Part shown: positions 51,575 through 58,348 of the stretch, in pieces
Numbering within the stretch: the first letter of the stretch is position 1
How the letters are laid out: each line of letters begins with the position of its first letter
Source of the DNA: Bacteroidota bacterium
GTDB taxonomy: Bacteria; Bacteroidota; Bacteroidia; Sphingobacteriales; Sphingobacteriaceae
Reading direction: 5' to 3'
NCBI GenBank assembly: GCA_013288685.1
Contig: JABDBM010000017.1
Span: forward strand, 1 to 58,348
DNA length: 58,348 nt
Translations under genes and position numbers: made by a program
Notes under the pieces: model-generated
What the model was told of the DNA's origin: nothing
The model's database searches: none
Seen by the model: only the letters and a program-made list of their open reading frames with translations

Positions 51575-52762
51575 ATGGCAAAAGAAAAGTTTGACCGCAG
51601 TAAGCCGCACTTAAACATCGGTACTATCGGTCACGTTGACCACGGTAAAACAACGCTTACCGCAGCTATTACAAAAGTATTAGCTGATAAAGGCTTGTCA
51701 GAAGCTCGTTCATTTGATTCAATTGACTCAGCTCCTGAAGAAAAAGAACGTGGTATTACTATCAATACAGCACACGTTGAGTATTCAACTGCTAACCGTC
51801 ACTACGCTCACGTTGACTGTCCAGGTCACGCGGATTACGTGAAAAACATGGTTACAGGTGCTGCCCAAATGGACGGTGCAATTATAGTTGTTGCTGCTAC
51901 AGACGGCCCTATGCCTCAAACCCGCGAACACATCCTGTTAGCGCGTCAGGTAGGTGTGCCTTCATTAGTAGTGTTCATGAATAAAGTGGACATGGTTGAT
52001 GATCCGGAGTTATTGGAGTTAGTTGAAATGGAAGTTCGTGAATTATTATCATTCTATGATTTCCCTGGCGATGATATCCCTGTAATTCAAGGTTCAGCTC
52101 TTGGTGGATTAAATGGTGATCCGGCCTGGGTTGAAAAAATTATGGAATTGATGAATGCTGTTGATAGCTACATTCCAATTCCTCCACGTTTAACTGAGCT
52201 TCCATTCCTGATGCCTGTTGAAGACGTATTCTCGATCACTGGTCGTGGTACTGTAGCAACTGGTCGTATCGAGCGTGGTGTAATTAACTCAGGTGAGCAA
52301 GTTGACATCTTAGGTATGGGTGCTGAGAACTTGAAATCAACCGTTACAGGTGTTGAGATGTTCCGCAAAATCCTTGACCGTGGTGAAGCTGGTGACAACG
52401 TAGGTTTATTATTACGTGGTATTGAAAAAACTGATATCCGTCGTGGTATGGTTATTTGCAAACCAGGTTCAGTAAATCCTCACACCGATTTCAAAGCCGA
52501 AGTTTACGTATTATCAAAAGCAGAAGGTGGCCGTCACACGCCGTTCTTCAACAAATACCGTCCGCAATTCTATTTCCGTACAACAGACGTTACAGGTGAA
52601 ATCACCTTAGCAGAAGGTGTTGAAATGGTTATGCCTGGTGATAACGTTACCATCACTGTAAAGCTGATCAACGCTATCGCAATGGAAAAAGGCTTACGTT
52701 TCGCTATCCGTGAAGGTGGCAGAACAGTAGGTGCCGGTCAGGTAACTGAAATATTAAAATAA
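51575..52762 (+). CDS. tuf: Elongation factor Tu
   Basis: The 395-residue GTPase has G1 GHVDHGKTT, the switch region [13 protein letters not shown]3 [12 protein letters not shown] and G4 NKVDMVDD, plus domains II and III ending [11 protein letters not shown]. It delivers aminoacyl-tRNA. Codon use is strongly biased (for example CGT, GGT, TTA), as expected for a highly expressed gene. Ends at the 52810 hairpin. Confidence 0.98.
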   Translation: MAKEKFDRSKPHLNIGTIGHVDHGKTTLTAAITKVLADKGLSEARSFDSIDSAPEEKERGITINTAHVEYSTANRHYAHVDCPGHADYVKNMVTGAAQMDGAIIVVAATDGPMPQTREHILLARQVGVPSLVVFMNKVDMVDDPELLELVEMEVRELLSFYDFPGDDIPVIQGSALGGLNGDPAWVEKIMELMNAVDSYIPIPPRLTELPFLMPVEDVFSITGRGTVATGRIERGVINSGEQVDILGMGAENLKSTVTGVEMFRKILDRGEAGDNVGLLLRGIEKTDIRRGMVICKPGSVNPHTDFKAEVYVLSKAEGGRHTPFFNKYRPQFYFRTTDVTGEITLAEGVEMVMPGDNVTITVKLINAIAMEKGLRFAIREGGRTVGAGQVTEILK

Positions 52763-52809
52763 GACCCCCCAACCCCCTAAAGGGGGAGCAGGAAAAGGTT
52801 AATTTTTTG

Positions 52810-52850
52810 CAAAGTACTTAGCTGAAAAGCTAAGTACTTTGTTAATAAAA
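52810..52850 (+). terminator. Perfect hairpin terminator after tuf
   Basis: CAAAGTACTTAGCT, GAAA loop, AGCTAAGTACTTTG (14 pairs), then TTAATAAAAAAAG. A small CCCCCTAAAGGGGG palindrome (52774-52787) precedes it. Confidence 0.7.
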
Positions 52851-52879
52851 AAAGTCCCTTTAGGAATTTAGGGTAAAAT

Positions 52880-52950
52880 ACGGGAATAGTTCAATGGTAG
52901 AATAGAGGTCTCCAAAACCTTTGATCAGGGTTCGAATCCTTGTTCCCGTG
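52880..52950 (+). tRNA. tRNA-Trp (anticodon CCA)
   Basis: Acceptor ACGGGAA/TTCCCGT, D arm TAGTTCAATGGTAGAATA, anticodon stem-loop AGGTCTCCAAAACCT with CCA, T loop GGTTCGAATCC. It lies 17 bp before secE; a tRNA-Trp before secE is the common arrangement. Confidence 0.96.
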
Positions 52951-52967
52951 CATAATATAAATACAAA

Positions 52968-53162
52968 ATGGCGTCAGTATCTGAATATATTAAAGAATCG
53001 TACATAGAATTGACCGAGAAGGTAACCTGGCCAACCTGGAGGGAATTATCGAGCAGCGCCGTTTTAGTACTGGTTGCGGCATTAATAATTGCCATGGTAG
53101 TTTTGGTTATGGACCAGTCTATTCATTTTGTGCTTACTAAATTTTACGATACACTAACTTAA
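52968..53162 (+). CDS. secE: Preprotein translocase subunit SecE
   Basis: The 64-residue protein has the SecE amphipathic helix (YIELTEKVTWPTWRELSSSA) and one transmembrane helix (VLVLVAALIIAMVVLVM). It clamps SecY in the Sec translocon. 10 bp before nusG. Confidence 0.95.
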   Translation: MASVSEYIKESYIELTEKVTWPTWRELSSSAVLVLVAALIIAMVVLVMDQSIHFVLTKFYDTLT

Positions 53163-53172
53163 TAGTATAGCG

Positions 53173-53715
53173 ATGAGCGATCAGTTAAAGTGGTATGTGG
53201 TACGGGCCATTAGCGGTAAAGAGAAGAAGGTAAAGCAATATATTGACGCTGAAATTAGCCGTTTAGGTATGGCGCACCTGGTTCCACAGGTTTTAATCCC
53301 AACCGAAAAATACTACCAGATGCGCGACGGAAAGAAAATTGCAAAGGAGCGCAATTTTTATCCGGGATATGTGTTAATGGAAGCAGCTTTGGATGCGGAG
53401 ATTGAACACATCATCAAAAACATAAACAGCGTTATTGGCTTCTTAGGTGATAAACAGGGCAATGCCCAGCCATTGCGCCAGGCCGAAGTTAACCGTATTT
53501 TAGGTAAGGTTGACGAAATGAGTTCACAAGCTGAAACCATGAACGTGCCTTATTATATAGGCGAAGGCGTAAAAGTAATGGACGGACCGTTCAACGGCTT
53601 TAGCGGCGTGATTGAAGAAGTGAACGAAGAAAAGAAGAAACTGAAAGTTATGGTAAAGATATTCGGGCGCCGTACGCCGCTTGAATTGAATTACATGCAG
53701 GTAGAGAAAGAATAG
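53173..53715 (+). CDS. nusG: Transcription antitermination/termination factor NusG
   Basis: The 180-residue protein has the NGN domain (LKWYVVRAISGKEKKVKQYI, FYPGYVLMEA) and a C-terminal KOW domain (GEGVKVMDGPFNGFSGVIEE). It binds RNA polymerase and couples to Rho or ribosomes. Next to secE as usual; a 206-bp repeat-bearing gap separates it from rplK. Confidence 0.96.
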   Translation: MSDQLKWYVVRAISGKEKKVKQYIDAEISRLGMAHLVPQVLIPTEKYYQMRDGKKIAKERNFYPGYVLMEAALDAEIEHIIKNINSVIGFLGDKQGNAQPLRQAEVNRILGKVDEMSSQAETMNVPYYIGEGVKVMDGPFNGFSGVIEEVNEEKKKLKVMVKIFGRRTPLELNYMQVEKE

Positions 53716-53722
53716 TTTGGTG

Positions 53723-53852
53723 AGTTGTTGATTAAGTTGATTATGTGAATAGTTAGCTTTTCGCCAAATCCGAACGACAGAATATAAATATTAACGGGTG
53801 CTTTAATTAGTGACAATGAGGTAACAACTCGCCACTCACTTAATCAACCACT
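53723..53852. repeat. Long-range inverted repeat between nusG and rplK
   Basis: AGTTGTTGATTAAGT (53723-53737) pairs with ACTTAATCAACCACT (53838-53852) with one mismatch. A 100-nt loop lies between. The same ACTTAATC words occur near 41501-41522. It may act in the leader of the rplKA transcript. Confidence 0.6.
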
Positions 53853-53921
53853 CAACTAAAATCTTAAATGTTACTTAGCTTCCACTTACTAACATTGAGT
53901 TATAATTTAAACAAGTAAAAA

Positions 53922-54362
53922 ATGGCAAAAGAAGTCGGTGCAATGGTTAGGCTCCAGGTTAAAGGCGGCGCTGCAAATCCATCACCTCCAATTGGCCCGG
54001 CATTGGGTGCTAAAGGGGTGAATATCATGGAGTTTTGCAAGCAATTCAACGCTCGTACCCAGGACAGGGCTGGCAAAATTCTTCCTGTATTGATTACTGT
54101 TTATGTTGACAAATCATTCGAATTTATCATCAAAACCCCTCCCGTTGCTATCCAGTTATTGGAAGCTACAGGTTTAAAAGGTGGTTCGGCTGAGCCAAAC
54201 CGTAAAAAAGTGGGCAGTGTAAACTGGACGCAGGTTGAAACTATAGCCAAAGAGAAAATGACTGATTTAAACGCATTTACAGTAGAATCGGCCATGAAAA
54301 TGGTGGCAGGAACTGCCCGCAGCATGGGAATTACCGTATCAGGTACGGCCCCGTGGAACTAA
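53922..54362 (+). CDS. rplK: 50S ribosomal protein L11
   Basis: The 146-residue protein shows the L11 N-terminal domain ([20 protein letters not shown]) and the C-terminal RNA-binding domain ([20 protein letters not shown]). It binds the GTPase-associated centre of 23S rRNA. Confidence 0.97.
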   Translation: MAKEVGAMVRLQVKGGAANPSPPIGPALGAKGVNIMEFCKQFNARTQDRAGKILPVLITVYVDKSFEFIIKTPPVAIQLLEATGLKGGSAEPNRKKVGSVNWTQVETIAKEKMTDLNAFTVESAMKMVAGTARSMGITVSGTAPWN

Positions 54363-54364
54363 CA

Positions 54365-54432
54365 GAATTCGAAATGCGGAATGTTGAATGCGGAAGTTTA
54401 ATTCCGAAATCGAACTTCCGAAATTCGAATTC
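54365..54432. repeat. GAATTCGAA..TTCGAATTC palindromic spacer between rplK and rplA
   Basis: GAATTCGAAATGCGGAATG and its imperfect complement ending CTTCCGAAATTCGAATTC form a 68-bp hairpin-like element. It is made of the CCGAAAT words found upstream of glyS and dnaE. It ends 35 bp before the rplA GTG. Confidence 0.7.
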
Positions 54433-54467
54433 AAAATTAATTAATTTATACAAATCAGTTTAAGACA

Positions 54468-55166
54468 GTGGCTAGATTAACAAAAAATCAAAAAGTGGCA
54501 CTCTCCAAAATTGAGGCAAACAAATCGTATTCTTTACAGGGTGCGTCATCTTTGGTAAAGGATTTAACCAATACCAAGTTTGATTCATCAGTTGATATTG
54601 ATGTACGTTTGGGTGTCGATCCGCGTAAAGCCAATCAAATGGTACGTGGTATTGCTACCTTGCCTCATGGAACCGGTAAAACTGTACGTGTGTTAGTGCT
54701 TTGTACGCCTGATAAGGAACAAGAAGCAAAAGACGCAGGTGCAGATTACGTAGGTTTGGACGATTATATTGCCAAAATTGAAGGTGGATGGACTGATGTT
54801 GATATTATCATAACTATGCCAAGCGTTATGGCGAAGGTGGGTCGTTTAGGTCGTATTTTAGGACCGCGTAACCTTATGCCAAACCCTAAATCAGGAACAG
54901 TAACTCCGGAAGTTGGAAAAGCTGTAACTGAGGTAAAAGGTGGTAAAATTGACTTCAAGGTTGATAAAACCGGTATTATCCATACCTCAATAGGAAAAGT
55001 ATCTTTCCCTGCTGATAAAATTTACGAAAACGCATTAGAAGTATTGCAGGTTATTTCGAAATTAAAACCATCGGCAGCAAAAGGAACATATTTTAAGAGT
55101 ATACATATCTCTTCAACCATGTCGCCTGGAATTGAAATTGACACTAAAACAGTAGCGGGGATCTAA
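54468..55166 (+). CDS. rplA: 50S ribosomal protein L1
   Basis: The 232-residue protein starts with GTG 54468. L1 hallmarks are [40 protein letters not shown] and the [19 protein letters not shown] region. It builds the L1 stalk and in many bacteria represses its own mRNA. 3 bp before rplJ. Confidence 0.97.
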   Translation: MARLTKNQKVALSKIEANKSYSLQGASSLVKDLTNTKFDSSVDIDVRLGVDPRKANQMVRGIATLPHGTGKTVRVLVLCTPDKEQEAKDAGADYVGLDDYIAKIEGGWTDVDIIITMPSVMAKVGRLGRILGPRNLMPNPKSGTVTPEVGKAVTEVKGGKIDFKVDKTGIIHTSIGKVSFPADKIYENALEVLQVISKLKPSAAKGTYFKSIHISSTMSPGIEIDTKTVAGI

Positions 55167-55169
55167 ATC

Positions 55170-55688
55170 ATGAATAAAGAAGAAAAACACGAATTAGTGA
55201 TTGCCCTTACTGAACAAATGAAAGAGTATGGTAACTTTTATATTACCGATACTTCGAATTTGACGGTTGCAAAAATCAATGACATCCGCAGGAAATGTTT
55301 CGAAAGCGACATTACCATGAAAGTAGCAAAAAATAGCTTGATTCAAAAAGCTATGGAAGCTTCTGAAGGCGACATGACACAAATGTACGATGTATTAAAA
55401 GGTTCGTCATCTATTATGTTCTCTAAATCGGCAACTGCCCCGGCAAAGCTGATTAAGCAATTACGTAAAAAAGGTGAAAAACCAATTTTAAAAGCAGCTT
55501 ACATTGATTCGGCCATATTTATCGGCGACAAACAGCTGGATACTTTGATCAACTTAAAATCGAAGGAACAATTGGTTGGCGAGATCATTGGCTTATTGCA
55601 ATCACCAGCGAAGAATGTTATTTCTGCACTGCAATCAGGCGGAAATATACTGGCAGGCGTTGTAAAAACATTACAAGAAAGAGGTTAA
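55170..55688 (+). CDS. rplJ: 50S ribosomal protein L10
   Basis: The 172-residue protein has the L10 pattern (FYITDTSNLTVAKINDIRRK, MKVAKNSLIQKAM, ending with the helix that binds L7/L12). It anchors the L12 stalk. The close spacing from rplA leaves no separate leader, so any L10 autoregulation must act elsewhere. Confidence 0.96.
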   Translation: MNKEEKHELVIALTEQMKEYGNFYITDTSNLTVAKINDIRRKCFESDITMKVAKNSLIQKAMEASEGDMTQMYDVLKGSSSIMFSKSATAPAKLIKQLRKKGEKPILKAAYIDSAIFIGDKQLDTLINLKSKEQLVGEIIGLLQSPAKNVISALQSGGNILAGVVKTLQERG

Positions 55689-55750
55689 CCGAACACCTTA
55701 CAAGTTCGATATTAAAAACAAAAGTACAAATAAGAAAAATTTAAAATAAA

Positions 55751-56134
55751 ATGGCGGATTTAAAAGCGTTTGCTGAACAGTTGGTAAACTTAACAGTAAA
55801 AGAAGTAAACGAATTAGCTCAGATCTTAAAAGATGAGTATGGTATTGAGCCTGCTGCTGCAGCTGTTGCTGTTGCTGCTGCTCCTGCTGGTGGCGATGAT
55901 GCACCTGCTGAAGCTGCAGTACAAACTGCATTTGACGTTATCCTGAAAGAAGCAGGCGGCGCTAAATTAGCAGTTGTTAAATTAGTAAAAGACTTAACCG
56001 GCCTTGGTTTGAAAGAAGCTAAAGACTTAGTTGATGGTGCACCTAAAGAAGTAAAAACTGGTGTTACTAAAGAAGAAGCTGAATCTCTGAAAAAACAATT
56101 AGAAGAAGCCGGAGCAGTAGTTGAGGTTAAATAA
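55751..56134 (+). CDS. rplL: 50S ribosomal protein L7/L12
   Basis: The 127-residue protein has the N-terminal dimer domain ([20 protein letters not shown]), an Ala-rich hinge (residues about 35-55) and the C-terminal domain with [20 protein letters not shown]. It is the factor-recruiting stalk. Followed by a hairpin at 56160. Confidence 0.97.
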   Translation: MADLKAFAEQLVNLTVKEVNELAQILKDEYGIEPAAAAVAVAAAPAGGDDAPAEAAVQTAFDVILKEAGGAKLAVVKLVKDLTGLGLKEAKDLVDGAPKEVKTGVTKEEAESLKKQLEEAGAVVEVK

Positions 56135-56159
56135 GTTAACCCATACCAAATCAGCATCA

Positions 56160-56184
56160 GACTCCGTCCATTTTGGACGGGGTC
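56160..56184 (+). terminator. Hairpin after rplL (terminator or attenuator before rpoB)
   Basis: GACTCCGTCC, ATTTT loop, GGACGGGGTC (10 pairs incl. one G-T), then TATTGCTGTTT. The weak T tract suggests partial termination. Confidence 0.65.
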
Positions 56185-56200
56185 TATTGCTGTTTATATA

Positions 56201-56312
56201 GTTTGGAGATTGCGGTTAGAGATTAGAGACCAGAGATTAGTGATTGGAAGAAGGTTCTTCTAATCTCCAAACTCTAACCTCCAATCTCTTAAAACCAACC
56301 TCTAATCTCTAC
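56201..56312. repeat. GAGATTAGAG/CTCTAATCTC inverted repeat before rpoB
   Basis: GTTTGGAGATTGCGGTTAGA and onward pairs with AATCTCCAAACTCTAACC and onward, made of AGATTAG words. It ends 46 bp before the rpoB start, the third unrelated-word palindrome type in this operon. Confidence 0.65.
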
Positions 56313-56358
56313 CACAAACATCTACATCAGTTTATTAATAAACTAAAATTAAATTCCC

Positions 56359-58348
56359 TTGGCAAACAAAATTAATCAAAGAGTAAATTTTGCAACCAGC
56401 AGGAAAGTATTGGATTATCCCGATTTTCTTGACGTTCAGTTGCAATCTTTCCAGGAATTTTTTCAATTGGAAACTACTTCAGACAACCGCTACAAAGAAG
56501 GCTTGTTTAAAGTGTTTGCTGAAAATTTTCCTATCTCCGATTCAAGAAACATCTTCGTTTTAGAGTTTCTTGATTACTTTATTGATCCGCCGCGATATGA
56601 TATACAAGAGTGTATCGAGCGCGGGTTAACTTACAGTGTGCCTTTAAAAGCCAAGCTTCGTTTATCATGTAATGATGAAGAACACGAAGATTTTGAAACA
56701 ATTGTACAGGACGTGTACCTGGGAACTATCCCTTACATGACGCCTAAAGGTACATTTGTTATCAACGGCGCCGAGCGTGTAATTGTTTCGCAATTGCACC
56801 GTTCGCCTGGTGTGTTCTTCGGCCAAAGCCGTCATACAAACGGTACCAAGTTATATTCGGCCCGCGTTATCCCTTTCAAAGGATCGTGGATCGAGTTTGC
56901 TACCGACGTTAACAACGTAATGTATGCCTACATCGACCGTAAAAAGAAATTCCCTGTTACTACCTTGTTGCGTGCCATCGGGTACGACTCTGATAAGGAT
57001 ATATTAGAGTTATTTGAACTGGCCGACGAAATTAAAGTTAGCAAAAGCGGCCTGAAAAAATACATCGGCCGTAAACTGGCTGCAAGGGTATTAAAGAAAT
57101 GGGTGGAAGACTTTGTGGACGAAGATACCGGCGAAGTTGTTTCTATTGACCGTAACGAAATCATCCTGGAGCGTGAAACCGTACTGGAAGATGACCATAT
57201 TGATATGATCATTGACGCAGGCGTTAAAACCATCATCCTGAACAAGGAAGATGCATCAACCAGCGGCGATTACACCATTATATATAATACCTTACAAAAG
57301 GATACATCAAACTCCGAAAAAGAAGCGGTGGAGCATATCTACCGTCAGTTACGTAACGCTGAACCACCTGATGAGGAAACTGCACGTGGTATCATCGATC
57401 GTTTGTTCTTTTCGGATAAGAGATATGATTTGGGCGATGTGGGCCGTTACCGCATCAACCGTAAATTAAAACTGACCACTTCGGAGGAAACTAAGGTTTT
57501 AACCAAGCAGGACATTATTGCGATTGTAAAATACCTGATCAAATTAATCAACTCAAAAGCTGAGGTGGATGATATTGACCACTTATCAAACCGTCGTGTT
57601 CGTACTGTAGGTGAGCAGTTATATGCACAATTTGGTGTTGGTTTAGCACGTATGGCCCGTACAATTCGTGAGCGTATGAACATCCGTGACAACGAGGTGT
57701 TCACACCTACCGACCTGATTAATGCACGTACGCTTTCATCGGTTATCAACTCGTTCTTCGGTACTAACCAGCTATCGCAGTTTATGGACCAAACCAACCC
57801 ACTGGCAGAGATCACGCACAAGCGTCGTCTGTCAGCCTTAGGGCCGGGTGGTCTGTCACGTGAGCGTGCCGGTTTCGAAGTTCGTGACGTACACTATACC
57901 CACTATGGTCGTTTGTGTACCATCGAGACTCCGGAAGGACCGAACATTGGTTTGATCTCCTCACTTTGCGTACACGCAAAAATCAACAACTTAGGCTTTA
58001 TTGAAACCCCGTACAAACGGGTGGTTGAAGGTAAAGTACAGGTGCAGGAACAAGTTATTTACCTATCGGCCGAAGATGAAGACGGTAAAACAATAGGCCA
58101 GGCAAATGCCCATTATGATGATAATGGTGTTTTTGCTTTACCTAAAGTAAAAGCCCGTTTTGAAGGTGACTTCCCGATTATTGATCCGGAAAAACTGGAT
58201 TTGATGGATATTGCGCCGAACCAGATTACATCAATAGCGGCATCGTTAATTCCGTTTTTGGAGCATGATGATGCTAACCGTGCGTTGATGGGTTCGAACA
58301 TGCAACGCCAGGCTGTACCATTGTTGCGCCCTGAGGCGCCAATTGTAG
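56359..58348 (+). CDS. rpoB: RNA polymerase beta subunit, 5' part, cut by window edge
   Basis: From TTG 56359 ([20 protein letters not shown]) about 663 codons are readable to the edge. Blocks present are the N-terminal lobe ([19 protein letters not shown]), the rifampicin pocket [20 protein letters not shown] then [13 protein letters not shown], and [17 protein letters not shown]. No known resistance residue is changed (Asp, Ser, His, Arg and Ser positions are wild type), so the enzyme should be rifampicin sensitive. No in-frame ATG fits the N-terminus, so TTG is chosen. The remainder lies beyond the window. Confidence 0.95.
   Translation, partial: MANKINQRVNFATSRKVLDYPDFLDVQLQSFQEFFQLETTSDNRYKEGLFKVFAENFPISDSRNIFVLEFLDYFIDPPRYDIQECIERGLTYSVPLKAKLRLSCNDEEHEDFETIVQDVYLGTIPYMTPKGTFVINGAERVIVSQLHRSPGVFFGQSRHTNGTKLYSARVIPFKGSWIEFATDVNNVMYAYIDRKKKFPVTTLLRAIGYDSDKDILELFELADEIKVSKSGLKKYIGRKLAARVLKKWVEDFVDEDTGEVVSIDRNEIILERETVLEDDHIDMIIDAGVKTIILNKEDASTSGDYTIIYNTLQKDTSNSEKEAVEHIYRQLRNAEPPDEETARGIIDRLFFSDKRYDLGDVGRYRINRKLKLTTSEETKVLTKQDIIAIVKYLIKLINSKAEVDDIDHLSNRRVRTVGEQLYAQFGVGLARMARTIRERMNIRDNEVFTPTDLINARTLSSVINSFFGTNQLSQFMDQTNPLAEITHKRRLSALGPGGLSRERAGFEVRDVHYTHYGRLCTIETPEGPNIGLISSLCVHAKINNLGFIETPYKRVVEGKVQVQEQVIYLSAEDEDGKTIGQANAHYDDNGVFALPKVKARFEGDFPIIDPEKLDLMDIAPNQITSIAASLIPFLEHDDANRALMGSNMQRQAVPLLRPEAPIV

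Noticed and set aside
57740..57960. Rifampicin-resistant rpoB
   Set aside because: The pocket residues known for resistance are wild type; differences such as Thr for Asn are typical of the phylum.

Overview
The window reads as a chromosomal segment of a Bacteroidota bacterium, most likely a Sphingobacteriaceae member close to Mucilaginibacter. The reasons are the gene families present, start regions with Bacteroidota-type -7 boxes (TAnnTTTG) and almost no Shine-Dalgarno sites, the strong exceptional SD in front of rpsU, and the many short palindromic intergenic repeat families. Genus is an inference; no rRNA is present to test it.

Layout. 1-8.2 kb: three sensor-kinase-like genes (one cut by the left edge, one complete, one lacking an ATPase domain), holA, an HsdR-N nuclease-like gene and small exported or membrane proteins. 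8.2-13.3 kb, minus strand: a five-gene cluster MBOAT acyltransferase, AlgJ/SGNH-like exported protein, FkbH-type HAD protein, acyl carrier protein, VOC protein. It looks like a Dlt-type surface acylation machine in which FkbH replaces the adenylating enzyme. 13.6-20.8 kb: EVE protein, a CBM9-like plus glycosidase-like pair, an aldo/keto reductase, a hotdog thioesterase and a DPP4-type S9 peptidase. 21-22.3 kb: an Rpn/PD-(D/E)XK transposase-like gene with a decayed partial second copy, bounded by palindromes. 22.5-36.8 kb: dnaE, glyS, radC and pheT separated by repeat-rich spacers that hold an orphan antitoxin-like gene, a GIY-YIG gene, a YVTN beta-propeller and several small proteins. 36.8-38.1 kb: an AT-rich two-gene insert including a HEPN-like protein, placed between pheT and a coiled-coil gene/zapA/rny. 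40.3-47 kb: a DUF962/Mpo1-like gene broken by an in-frame stop, an OlsF-like bifunctional acyltransferase, a ComEA-like protein, apt, and a hydrolase/outer-membrane pair. 47.1-58.3 kb: acyl-CoA dehydrogenase, rpsU, xerC, hpf, then tRNA-Thr/Tyr/Gly/Thr-tuf-tRNA-Trp-secE-nusG-rplKAJL-rpoB (rpoB is cut by the right edge).

Main signals for follow-up: (1) the FkbH-ACP-MBOAT-AlgJ-like cluster; (2) the HEPN-like two-gene module; (3) a dispersed GACTTTCCG-type repeat that repeatedly abuts an identical -7 box upstream of unrelated genes, as if it were a mobile promoter; (4) an Rpn-type nuclease next to a family of GTCCGTCCG palindromes; (5) the nonsense codon in the DUF962 gene; (6) SD sequences only before rpsU and hpf; (7) a probably leaderless glyS.

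All calls are from reading the sequence; no database search or folding program was run.
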